A DNA stretch of 64,000 bases, taken from RXIX01 sp003989075 (GTDB taxonomy: Bacteria; Pseudomonadota; Gammaproteobacteria; Competibacterales; Competibacteraceae). The DNA is taken from positions 1 through 64,000 of the forward strand of contig JAKOYN010000103.1 in the NCBI GenBank assembly GCA_029780415.1, in the 5' to 3' direction. Below, in pieces: positions 17,801 to 26,200 of this stretch. Below the pieces are notes generated by a model, which saw nothing but the letters and a program-made list of their open reading frames with translations, had not been told where the DNA came from and did no database searches. The position numbers were made by a program, and so were the translations under genes. Each line of letters starts with the position of its first letter. Positions within the stretch are counted from its first letter, which is position 1.

Positions 17801-18824
17801 GGGCAAGGATAACAGGCGAGCCATGGAGGTGGTGAATAAGCTGTTGGCCCGCTATCCGGAGAATCCGCAGGTGTTGCGGGCACTGGGTCTGCTGCAGGTC
17901 AATGAGGGCAAGTCGCCCGCAGCCGTGGCGACCTTCGAGCGGCTGGCGGCGCTGCAACCGCGCACGCCGGAACCCTGGTATATGGTGGCGATGGCGCAGG
18001 CGACGGCACCTAATGTGCCGGCGGCGCTGACGGCGCTGGACCAGGCCCTGGCGGTGCAGGGCAACTATCTGCCGGCGCTGCTCGCCAGGGCGCGTCTGCA
18101 GGCTAAGGAGGGGCGCTTCGCCGATGCCCTGGCCGGTGCGCGTCAGATTCAGACCCTGTATCCGGAGCAGATCACCGGGCACATGCTGGAAGGTGATCTC
18201 CAGTTGCAGCAGAAGGCCTTTACGCCGGCCGTCGCTGCCTATCAGGCCGCGCACGCCAAGGCCCCGGACACGACCACAACCGTGCGTCTGGCCAATGCGC
18301 AATGGTTGTCAGGCGCGCGTGAGCCGGCGCTGACTACTCTGCGTCAGTGGCTGGCCAGCGAGCCGAATGACAGTCGCGTGCGCCTGCAACTGGCCCTGTA
18401 TCTGCAGGACTCGAACAAGGGCGCGGCCATTGCCGAGTACGAGCGGCTGGCCGAGAAATTCCCCGATGATGGCGTGGTGCTCAACAACCTGGCCTGGTTC
18501 TACTTCGAGGCGGGCGATCCGCGCGCCCAACGCACCGCCGAGCGGGCCTATGACAAGGCACCGAAAAATCCGGAGGTTGCCGATACCCTGGGCTGGATTC
18601 TGGTGCAGAGCGATGACGCGGCCCGCGGTGCTGAACTGTTGCGCAAGGCGGTCGAGCTGTCGCCGCAGCAGCCGACCATCCGTTATCACCTGGCAGTGGC
18701 CTACGCCAAACTTGGGCGCAAGGATGCTGCGCGCCAGGAGCTGGAAAAACTGGCCGATGCGCCGGAGCCGTTCCCGGAGCGTGAAGAGGCGCGCAAGCTG
18801 CTGGCGAGCTTGGGGAAGAGCTAG
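14871..18824 (+). CDS. prsT: PEP-CTERM system TPR-repeat lipoprotein PrsT
   Basis: Large tetratricopeptide-repeat lipoprotein of the exosortase/PEP-CTERM system, presumably a periplasmic or outer-membrane-facing scaffold. The GTG at 14871 has GGAGG 5 bases upstream, and the protein then begins with a lipoprotein signal ending in the lipobox GLAGC. About 1,317 residues of TPR motifs follow (for example DPVARNLLGSAWMAKGDDNQ). Family members are usually about 900 residues; the excess is explained by an internal duplication of about 380 residues (residues 448-812 and 834-1194). The stop codon overlaps that of the convergent acyltransferase gene. PrsT genes normally accompany exosortase A and exopolysaccharide genes; neither exosortase nor PrsK is in this window. 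Confidence 0.88.
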   Translation: MKKPSRFPVFTSRAAVLACLLGAGLATGLAGCGDRTTDIEYLQRAREYQAKQDWSASVIELKNALRKNPDNRDARLLLGQIYVTTGNGAPAEKELLRARDLGAAREVWLVPLARAYMLQDQNQKVLDLTLENADSPATQAGLLALQGLAALALAQPDVARGLLSRALTLQSGQVDALLGLSELALIGRNYSEADDFATQASAGAPDDLRPWFIKARLRRLQNDDPGALKALQQVLTLQPQNATALLERAEIRIAQGQQDEALADVEVVRKRLPNSPQANYLRGSILFQKKDFAAAQDALLQVLRVLPNHPGSQFLLGSINYEQGNLQQADQYLGSFIIRQPNYLPARLLLAATQLKLNQPQRAIDVLKPALAQAPDDAQLLALLGSAYLQNRDSAKGSEYLQKAANIAPDATQIRTQLALARMSEGKPGEAVRELQGLVELGQDVLQADLLLVQAYIQQQDYARAVTAADELARKKPTDPVARNLLGSAWMAKGDDNQARAAFEEALRLDPKFSTAALNLGLLELKAGNRSAARARYESVLAQDPANLGALLRLAALTEQAGQTEQTLHLLEQAWNSNPASLQAGLALIGQYQAAGLNLKALNVARGLQAAHPGQPAAERTLGLALLADGRMDEAQSVFRKLSEAQPQSPEPWHLLALTQARTQDFKGAADSIQRALAVQGDYLPSRVAQVELLAQQQKFKEALTAARALQSQFPKLSVGYQLEGNLYLRQKDFAKALSAYRTAHARAADSQTVLLLAGAQQVTGDGEGALKTLRDWLAVQPGDVQVRTRLAMELQRLGRREEAIAEYERLARREGADSANGAAVTLDRGVQQADTLLIQAYLQQKEYDKAIAAARELTEKRPDDPVAFNLLGAAWLARDDVAASRKAFEQALRLKPDYVPAQMNLAGLDLKAGDRVAAQLRYRQLLERNPDNLAALLRLAELLGHGDESLSLLEKAWARQPDSIEAGLALGQEYVAGKDNRRAMEVVNKLLARYPENPQVLRALGLLQVNEGKSPAAVATFERLAALQPRTPEPWYMVAMAQATAPNVPAALTALDQALAVQGNYLPALLARARLQAKEGRFADALAGARQIQTLYPEQITGHMLEGDLQLQQKAFTPAVAAYQAAHAKAPDTTTTVRLANAQWLSGAREPALTTLRQWLASEPNDSRVRLQLALYLQDSNKGAAIAEYERLAEKFPDDGVVLNNLAWFYFEAGDPRAQRTAERAYDKAPKNPEVADTLGWILVQSDDAARGAELLRKAVELSPQQPTIRYHLAVAYAKLGRKDAARQELEKLADAPEPFPEREEARKLLASLGKS
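16212..17306 (+). repeat. first copy of intragenic duplication in prsT
   Basis: Encodes the block beginning ADLLLVQAYIQQQDYARAV and ending AIAEYERLA. The second copy is at 17370-18452, offset 1,158 bases at the start and 1,146 at the end, so a few codons were lost. Confidence 0.75.
17370..18452 (+). repeat. second copy of intragenic duplication in prsT
   Basis: Encodes the block beginning ADTLLIQAYLQQKEYDKAI and ending AIAEYERLA. It is similar along its length to 16212-17306, beyond normal TPR periodicity, and includes shared non-TPR stretches such as LQ/LAVQGNYLP. Confidence 0.75.
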
Positions 18825-19681
18825 CCCGGTCGCGTATTCAGCCCGGTGCCGCGCCAGTGGCCCGGACCGGGCTTGGAAGGGTCCATTTCCAGACGCCAGA
18901 CGCCAGGACCAGGCCGGGAATACTGTGCGCCAGGCCGGGTCGGAGTATCGGTGCCGGGTCGTGCCAGCATTCCGGCTGGCACGCCTGAGCGATAGCCGGT
19001 GAGCGCCGAAAAGGGCTGATAGGCCAGCGCGCGGCGGGCGAATAACTGGCTGATGGCTGGCGAGCGGGCACTGAGCGCTGCCGCATTTTCCCGCAATCCA
19101 ACCCGATAGGGCGTGCGCAGGCCGCGATGTTCGATAGCCTTACCGGCCCGGTGCAGCACTACGCCGAGCCGGCGCAACAGGCGCGCAAAGGCTTCGGTGA
19201 CCAGCAGGTAGCAGTGTTCGATGTCGCGCTCCAGACCGTAGATCACGATCGCCCGGATCATGCCCAGCAGGATTTCAGACTCGCCATGTCGACTGACAGG
19301 ACCGAAGTTCTGGTCCAGATGGTGGTTAATGGTGTGCGGGTTGGCGGAGTTGATGACGCAGATGCGCGAGATTTCGGCGAATTGGTGCCGCTGGAGAGAG
19401 TGAGGGGATTCGGGCGGCAGGCAGCGCAGGGTTTCCAATGGAAACCGGGTCGCTTCGGGAAGCACCAGGCGCAGAGTGGCGACCCAGGCGCCGGTGGCAC
19501 GCTCGCGAACGATGAACGGCGCGGCGTGGCTGTCCCAGTGATCGTGTTCCTGCCCGGTCGGATAACGCGCCGGATTCTCGAAGCGGCGTTCCAGGCAATA
19601 GACGTGATAGCGAATCTTGCGGTGGATGACGCGGGCCGCTTCGGTGTTGGCCAAGAGCACTTCGTGGGTGGAGTCGAACAT
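18821..19681 (-). CDS. PEP-CTERM/exosortase system-associated acyltransferase (copy 1)
   Basis: GNAT-like enzyme of the family found beside exosortase systems and related to N-acyl amino acid/N-acylhomoserine-lactone synthases. Visible signatures are IRYHVYCLERRFENPARYP near the N-terminus, EHDHWDSHAAPFIVRE, FAEISRICV and YLLVTEAFARLLRRLGV. The core is about 240 residues; a tail of roughly 45 residues rich in Gly, Pro and Arg follows. The start is uncertain: ATG 19681 is preferred, TTG 19738 is possible, and neither has a good ribosome site. The stop overlaps that of prsT. A second member of the family is at 28260, with the same length of core but little close identity. Confidence 0.85.
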   Translation of the reverse strand: MFDSTHEVLLANTEAARVIHRKIRYHVYCLERRFENPARYPTGQEHDHWDSHAAPFIVRERATGAWVATLRLVLPEATRFPLETLRCLPPESPHSLQRHQFAEISRICVINSANPHTINHHLDQNFGPVSRHGESEILLGMIRAIVIYGLERDIEHCYLLVTEAFARLLRRLGVVLHRAGKAIEHRGLRTPYRVGLRENAAALSARSPAISQLFARRALAYQPFSALTGYRSGVPAGMLARPGTDTPTRPGAQYSRPGPGVWRLEMDPSKPGPGHWRGTGLNTRPG

Positions 19682-19903
19682 CGGGATTGGAGTAAGAGTA
19701 GGTTTGGTTGTAAAAGGCCGTATGGAATTTAACGGCAAAATCGTATCTTTTTTGATATTTTTTGTTATTTAAAGATGACATTTTGTATATTCTCACAAAA
19801 AGTCCTTGGCCGCATCCAGGGTCAATCCCTGTAGGCCATGGATTCGGCCAAAACGAATGGGGCGATCCTGTAGCAGCCCAGTCCAGCAAGGCGGAGCGTG
19901 TCC

Positions 19904-21598
19904 ATGAATAATGAACAGCAAGAACAGGATGTCGCGACCGTTGCAGCGGATTTTGCGGCGGCACTTATGCAGTGGCGCGCGGTGCTCGGCGAGGAGCATG
20001 TGCGTACGACCGATGCTGATCTGGATCGCTACGCGCGTACTTGTTCAAGCAGCGCCCGGCGTGCATTGGCAGTGCTTAGGCCGGCATCGCGTGATGAGGT
20101 TGTGGCGCTGGTACGTATCGCCCGGACCTTTAAAACGCCGCTCTATCCATTGAGCGCCGGTCAGAACTGGGGTTACGGTGATGCCTGTCCGGTGCGGGAA
20201 GGGCAGGTGATCGTGGATCTGGGGCGGATGAATCGCATCCATACCGTTGACGGCGAATTGGGTTATGCGGTGATTGAGCCGGGCGTGACCCAGCGGCAAC
20301 TGGCCGAACATCTAGCGGAACAGGGTATGCCGTTCTGGTGTGATTGCACCGGTTCGGGTCCGAATTCCAGCCTGATTGGCAATATCGTCGAGCGCGGTTT
20401 TGGGCACACACCCTACGGTAACCGTATCCAGACGATTTCTGGCCTGGAGGTGGTGCTCGGCAGCGGCGAGGTTCTGGAGACCGGCTTTGGTCACTATGCC
20501 AATGCCCGAACTACGCACGTTTATCCCTATGGCGTCGGGCCGTTTCTGGATGGGTTATTCACACAGTCCAACTTTGGCATCGTCACTCGGCTTGGCTTAT
20601 GGTTGCTGCCAATTCCAAAATCGTTTTGTCCGTTCCTGGTGCTGTTCAAGGAAGATGAGGATCTGCTGGCTGCGTTACCGGCCTTGCGGCACTTGCGTCT
20701 GACACGGGTTCTGCACAGTGTCCCGCACATCGGTAATGATTTGCGCGCGTTGTCCAGTGATGGCGCATTTCCCCGCAATGCCCTGCCGGAGCGCGCGCGC
20801 CTGACTCCAGAGTTGCGGCAACAGATGCGGCAGGCAGCGGGTATTGGCGCTTGGGCGATGTCGGGCGCGTTCTACGGGACGCGGGCGCAAGTGTGGCTGC
20901 ATCGGCGCCTTTTGAAGCAGGCATTGCGTGGCGTGCACGCCAAGGTGATGTTTTTGCCACCCTGGTTACTGCGCTTGGGGCGAGCAGCCGCGAACTTTTG
21001 CAACCGGCTTGGCCTGTTGCCGGCGCTGGATCGGAAAATACGCGCTGCCGAATCCCTGGCGGGCATGCACAGTGGCCGACCGACCGGTTTTTTCCTGCGC
21101 GGGGCCTACTGGCGCAAGCAGGGCGGCTGGCCGAGCGATTTGAGTGACGATACCGATTTGGCGGGCGCCGGGGTCGGCATTATGTGGATGGCGCCGATCC
21201 TGCCGTTTCGGGCCGAGGATTTGGCGCGGCTGAATCAGGAGATGGATACGCTGTTTTCCAGCCATGGCTTTGATTGCCATGTCACGGTCAACATGATTAA
21301 TGAGCGGGCTCTGGCTGCTGTATACACCATTGATTACGATGCAGAAGACGCAATGGAAACCGCGAGAGCCTTGGAATGTTACGAGCAGGGTGTCGCAAGG
21401 CTTTACGACCTTGGTTATCCGCTCTACCGTGCTTCGACCCGGGGGATGTCGCTGCTCAGTCCACAGGGTCAAGATACCTTTTGGCAAACCGTAGAGCATC
21501 TCAAGACAGCGCTGGATCCTGAGGGCATTATCGCACCTGGGCGCTATCAGCCTGGAATCTTTATGGGCAGGGACGGGGCGGCAAGATCATTAGGATAG
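19904..21598 (+). CDS. FAD-linked oxidase, VAO/p-cresol methylhydroxylase type
   Basis: Flavoenzyme of the vanillyl-alcohol oxidase superfamily. An FAD-binding PCMH-type domain occupies about residues 50-270 (PLYPLSAGQNWGYGD, then GSGPNSSLIGNIVERGFGH and SNFGIVTRLGLWL), followed by a substrate domain of the 4-cresol dehydrogenase type. The 564-residue length suits that family. The substrate cannot be told from sequence, though 4-alkylphenols or similar are typical. ATG 19904 is chosen over GTG 19898 because GGAG lies 7 bases upstream. No cytochrome c partner gene is adjacent, unlike classical p-cresol methylhydroxylase. A clear terminator follows. Its position between PEP-CTERM genes is unusual. 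Confidence 0.85.
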   Translation: MNNEQQEQDVATVAADFAAALMQWRAVLGEEHVRTTDADLDRYARTCSSSARRALAVLRPASRDEVVALVRIARTFKTPLYPLSAGQNWGYGDACPVREGQVIVDLGRMNRIHTVDGELGYAVIEPGVTQRQLAEHLAEQGMPFWCDCTGSGPNSSLIGNIVERGFGHTPYGNRIQTISGLEVVLGSGEVLETGFGHYANARTTHVYPYGVGPFLDGLFTQSNFGIVTRLGLWLLPIPKSFCPFLVLFKEDEDLLAALPALRHLRLTRVLHSVPHIGNDLRALSSDGAFPRNALPERARLTPELRQQMRQAAGIGAWAMSGAFYGTRAQVWLHRRLLKQALRGVHAKVMFLPPWLLRLGRAAANFCNRLGLLPALDRKIRAAESLAGMHSGRPTGFFLRGAYWRKQGGWPSDLSDDTDLAGAGVGIMWMAPILPFRAEDLARLNQEMDTLFSSHGFDCHVTVNMINERALAAVYTIDYDAEDAMETARALECYEQGVARLYDLGYPLYRASTRGMSLLSPQGQDTFWQTVEHLKTALDPEGIIAPGRYQPGIFMGRDGAARSLG

Positions 21599-21630
21599 GG
21601 CCATCAGGAAGTTCACACGCCCCAAACAGC

Positions 21631-21663
21631 ACAGCGCCCGATTTAATCGGGCGCTGTTTTTTT
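21631..21663 (+). terminator. intrinsic terminator
   Basis: ACAGCGCCCGAT, loop TTA, ATCGGGCGCTGT, then seven T: a perfect 12-bp stem with a U tract, 32 bases after the flavin oxidase stop. It could also serve the convergent PEP-CTERM gene. Confidence 0.92.
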
Positions 21664-21698
21664 CCAGCTAAAGATTGAGCTGCGATGTTGCTTCTAAC

Positions 21699-22691
21699 TC
21701 AGCCGTTGTTCTGCTGCCGGCGGAAGCGACCGACCCCAACCATGCCGAGTAGACCGATGCCGAGCATGGCCAGACTGCCCGGCTCCGGCACCTTGAAGGT
21801 GGCATTGGCCTGACCGATCTGGGCGATGCTCAGCCGATAGGCGGTTCCGGCGGTCAGCGTGTTGGTGGTGTAGCTATAGGAACCCGAAGTCAAGCTGCCG
21901 CCAGTGTCGGTGCCGGGGTTGTTGACGGCGACCGGGCCCGAATTCAGCGCGGTGGGGCTATCTTTATCGATGCTAATCGTATTGTTTGGATTCGAGATGT
22001 CTTTCAGCGACCAGCTCCAGTTAAAGGACGCATCCGCGTTGGAGCCGGGCAGCCCATTTGGCGTGACGTTAGCGACCGCGTACGCCAGGTAATCGAGGGT
22101 CAGAATCAGCTCATCAGTAAAGTTAGCGATGAATTCGATATCCACAGACAGGTTGAGATTTGCCGATGAGCTGCCTTCCGAGGTATTCGTCAGGTTGTTC
22201 TCAACCAGGAACGCGGCCCGTGCCCCAGCAGCCTGGAGCAGAGTAGTGCCGGTCGGGTCATACACGTCAACAATGCTGCCCGTAAGTTGGGTGTCGCCCA
22301 TCGAATAAGCACTGTTGGCCGGCGGACCGGCAAGGGTGAAACTGTTATTGGTCACGGTGCCACAGCCCGGGCCCTGACAGGCGAAGGCATCCAGATTCGG
22401 CAACAAGGTGCTGTCGTTGGCGGAATCAGTATCACCGAGATTGCTGCCGGTAATAACGGGTTCTTCGTACTTGCCGCTGGCATCAGTGCTGTTGGTGATG
22501 CTACCGCTCAGCAGGGTGAAATCCTTGGTGCTGAGGTTGCCGCCGTCCTGTTTGGCAATCTTGATGTTGGTCAAATCCATCTTGGCGGCGGAATAGGCGC
22601 CGGCCAGGGCATCGGCGGAGACGGTTAAGCCCAGCGTACTCGCCAGGATCGCCGCGACCAGGGTGCTCTTCTTGGTGAATGGAGTGTTCAT
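21699..22691 (-). CDS. PEP-CTERM sorting-domain protein (exosortase substrate)
   Basis: A 330-residue secreted protein. It has a signal peptide (about 1-30, ending ADALA), a Gly/Ser/Thr/Asn-rich mature region, and the C-terminal sorting signal KVPEPGSLAMLGIG: PEP motif, hydrophobic helix, then the basic tail GRFRRQ. Only two cysteines are visible in the mature part (ACQGPGC) and may form a disulfide. Such proteins are cleaved by exosortase and appear at the surface or in the matrix. A sigma-54-like promoter lies 80-95 bases upstream. The function of the mature domain is unknown. Confidence 0.92.
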   Translation of the reverse strand: MNTPFTKKSTLVAAILASTLGLTVSADALAGAYSAAKMDLTNIKIAKQDGGNLSTKDFTLLSGSITNSTDASGKYEEPVITGSNLGDTDSANDSTLLPNLDAFACQGPGCGTVTNNSFTLAGPPANSAYSMGDTQLTGSIVDVYDPTGTTLLQAAGARAAFLVENNLTNTSEGSSSANLNLSVDIEFIANFTDELILTLDYLAYAVANVTPNGLPGSNADASFNWSWSLKDISNPNNTISIDKDSPTALNSGPVAVNNPGTDTGGSLTSGSYSYTTNTLTAGTAYRLSIAQIGQANATFKVPEPGSLAMLGIGLLGMVGVGRFRRQQNNG

Positions 22692-22770
22692 GTTTTATCG
22701 ACTCCTCGGGAATCTTGGGGTTTTCGGTTTATACCGTCGGTTTGGATCGGTAAGGTTTGCGGTTATCTAA

Positions 22771-22786
22771 AGCACGTGGCGTGCCA
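22771..22786 (-). promoter_or_regulatory. sigma-54 promoter candidate for the PEP-CTERM gene
   Basis: Minus strand reads TGGCACGCCACGTGCT: GG and GC are separated by exactly 10 bases, and only one core position (G for T in TTGC) departs from TGGCACG-N4-TTGC(A/T). A start site about 12 bases on would leave a leader of roughly 65-70 bases before the ATG at 22691. Confidence 0.6.
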
Positions 22787-23104
22787 TAAAAAAATATTGT
22801 TTTAAAAACAAATTATTATGAAATTTATTGCAATTTATTCAATCGGGTAAAGGTCAAAATGTAAATTTTACTGACAGGTAAATAGAGCTGATTACCTCTC
22901 CAATTGGTCTTGGTGGGGCTGATGCTCGGCTGATAAAGTCAATATTTACAGATTGTTATCTGCTAAGGGCAGGCAGCATTATGGTCAAGGCAGATTAGTG
23001 GACTACGTGGGCGGTGCTGGGTGCTGTAAAAAATTCTGACAAACGGAGGGGTTGGCAGAGCTTGGCCCGTTGCATGGCAGGCCTCAGCCTTCAGACTGGA
23101 TAAG

Positions 23105-23175
23105 GGGTGCGAGGGGGTGCGAGGGGGTGCGAGGGGGTGCGAGGGGGTGCAAGGGGGTGCGAGGGGGTGCGAGGG
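23105..23175 (+). repeat. G-rich 10-base tandem repeat
   Basis: About seven copies of GGTGCGAGGG, one with A for G (GTGCAAGGG). Runs of five G recur every 10 bases, so the plus strand could form a G-quadruplex. It lies just beyond the 3' end of the RND permease gene. Confidence 0.9.
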
Positions 23176-23211
23176 TATCCAAGCGCTCGGTATTTCCATC
23201 ATTCGATGGCG

Positions 23212-26200
23212 CTAAGCATCCGGCGGTTGGACCTTGAACCACGCGGCATACAAGGCAGGTAACGCCAGCCGATCCAGCACCGTCGCCACCAGCAGGCCAC
23301 CCATGATGGCTACCGCCATCGGCGCCCAGAACGTACTGGCCGTCAAGGGGATCAGCGCCAGGATCGCAGTCAGCGCGGTCAGCATGATCGGTCGGAACCG
23401 CCGCACTGTCGCGCCCATCACGGCATCCCAGGGCGACAGTCCCGCTTGCAGATCCTGCTTGATTTGATCCAGCAAAATGATCGCATTGCGAATAATGACG
23501 CCCGACAGTGCGATCACGCCGAGCATCGCCACGAAACCAAAAGGCTGCTGAAAAATCAGCAGGAACAGCGTGACACCAATGATGCCCAGAGGTGCAGTGA
23601 ACAGCACCATTAGTGTAAGTTGGAAGCTGTGCAACTGGATCATCAGCAGGGTCAGAATGACCGCCGCCATCAACGGCATGACCACAAAAATGGACGCCTG
23701 GGAATTCACGCTGGCTTCTGCGGCTCCACCCACCTCAATGCGATAACCGTCTGGCAAGCGGGCCCGCACTGATTCCAGATCACGGTCAATCTGGGCAGTC
23801 ACATCCAGGGGTTGCACCCCTTCCGGGATATCGGCGCTCACCGTGATTGCCGGCAGGCGGTTGCGTCTCCACACCACGCCATCCTCGAACGTCGCGTCAA
23901 TATAGGCAAGCTGGCTCAACGGGACGAAGCGATGATGATCGGTATAAATATTCAAATCCTTGATGTTCCCTAGATCGCCGGGCATATCCTGGCGGGCACG
24001 CAACACGACATCAAGCGTTTGATCACCTTCCCGATATTGGGTGATGGGCAAACCGTTCAGGATTGTATTCAGATTGCGTGAGAGATTCTGCGGGTTGATT
24101 CCCAAAGCCCGCGCCTTATCCTGATCCACCCGCAAGCGCGCGTTCAGAATCATACCCCGCCAATTAATGTTGACATCCCGGGTGTGGGGATTGGCGCGCA
24201 TGACTTCAGTGACTTCTGCGGCGATGGTCCGTAGCCGTTGCGGGTCGGATCCCACTACCCGGAATTGCACCGGATAGCCGACGGGTGGCCCGTTCTCCAG
24301 GCGAGCCACTCGCCCGCGCACCAGTGGAAAGTCGCTTGCAAACGCGCGATTTAAACGCCGAAATAAGCGCTCACGGGCCGCTTCATCCTGACTCATGACC
24401 ACCAGTTGGGCGAAATTAAGGTTCGGATGCTGTGGCTCCATTGCCAGATAAAAATAGGGAGAGCCACTGCCGACGTAACTCACCACACTGACCGCGTCCG
24501 ATTCCCGCATCAACAGCGCTTCCAGTCGCTGGACTTCAGCCTCCGTCGCTGTAAAGATCGAGCCTTCCGGTAGCCACATATCGACCAGCAACTCAGGCCG
24601 GGCTGATGAGGGAAAGAACTGTTGTGGCACAAAACGGAAGCCCACCACCGCCACGATAAACATTACCACGGTGAGCGCGATTACCCACCAGCAATAACGC
24701 AGACACCACTCCACCAAGCGTAGCAAACCATCGTTAATCACTTCTTCCCAGCGGATTACCCACGCTTCATAACGCTGACGCCAGAGTTCCCATCGACTGT
24801 GGCGCCGGATGGACGCATCACCGGTTTGCTGATCACCGCTTGGGCGTCCACCTTTTTCCAGCAGCAGGGCATAGCCCAGATAGGGAGTAAACAGGACCGC
24901 CACTACCCAGGATGAAACCAATGCGATCCCAACCACCGCGAATAGGCCAAAGGTGTACTCACCCGCCGTGGATTGAGCCAGTCCAACCGGCAGGAAGCCC
25001 GCCACTGTGATCAAGGTGCCGGTTAACATCGGCAAGGCAGTGCTGGTATAGGCAAAAGTGGCTGCTTTCAGCGGCTCCCAGCCCTGCTCCAGTTTTCGGT
25101 CAATCATTTCCATAACGATGATGGCATCATCGACCAATAAACCCAGGGCAATAATCAATGCCCCTAGGGAAATCCGGTTGAGATCGATACCGAAAAATTT
25201 CATGCTGAGGAATGTCATGGCCAGCACCAGCGGAATGCACAGCGCTACGACTACTCCGGCACGCCAGCCCAGACTGAAAAAGGTTACGCCGAGCACAATG
25301 ATCAGTGCTTCGACAAAGCTCTTCATGAACTCATTGACCGCCGCCTTGACGACTCGAGGCTGGTCGGTCACTTGATGAATATCGATGCCGATCGGTAGCT
25401 CAGCCTGCAGTTTTTGGAAGACGCGACGCAAATCGGCACCCAGTTCCAGAATATTGCCACCCTTGACCATCGATACCGCCAGACCTATGGCTTCCTGACC
25501 TTGGTAGCGCATCTTGACCGTTGGTGGATCTTCATAGTCACGGCGGATTTCGGCAATGTCACCCAGACTGAAGGTTCGGCCATTAGTGGCGCGAACGCCA
25601 ATAGCGCGGAGACTGTCGAGAGACTGGAAGTTTCCCTCCACCCGGAGTGGTACACGGTGGCTGGATGTGATCAGGACTCCGGCCGATTCCATGGCATTCT
25701 GAGCCGCCAGCAGGGAAAAAATGGGCATCGGATCAATGCCGAGGGCCGCAAGTTTCCGGTCCGACATCTCGACATAAATTCTTTCATTCTGGGCGCCAAT
25801 AATGTCAACCTTATTGATATTGTCTAGCTGTAACAATTCATGGCGCGCCTTGTCAACGTAGCGTTTGAGTTCAGCATAACTAAAACCGTCGGCGGTGAAC
25901 GCATAAATAGAGCCAAAAATATCATCGTATTCGTCATTAAAAAGTGGTCCCTGCACGCCTTCTGGAAGTTGATAGCGTATATCGCCTGTTTTCTTGCGTA
26001 CCTGATACCAGATGTCTGGTACAGCTTTGGATGGAGCCGATTCTTTCAGATGAACGGAGATCAATGCTTCGCCAGGTTTTGAGTAACTGCGGATGAAATC
26101 CAGCCAGGGCGTTTCCTGCAGCTTTTTCTCGATTTTATCGGTGACTTGCTGCTCCATTTCATGGGCGGTTGCACCCGGCCAGTAAACCTTGAGGATCATT

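Larger units (their letters stand above)
22692..23211 (+). other. 520-base intergenic region upstream of the PEP-CTERM gene
   Basis: AT-rich from about 22740 to 22990 and containing the sigma-54-like promoter and one partial activator-like box (GGTCAAAATG at 22852). The far end, 23105-23175, holds a G-rich 10-base tandem repeat. No gene is supported here. Confidence 0.6.

Noticed and set aside
16071..18302. 743-codon open frame antisense to prsT
   Set aside because: It is a shadow of the TPR gene: composition is rich in Gln, Arg, His and Gly with no domain, and the sense strand has strong TPR and lipoprotein signals.
23105..23175. CRISPR array
   Set aside because: The 10-base units are contiguous, with no spacers.
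22963..23202. 79-codon open frame through the G-rich repeat
   Set aside because: It consists mainly of repeat-encoded Pro, Leu, Ala and Ser units with no start signal.
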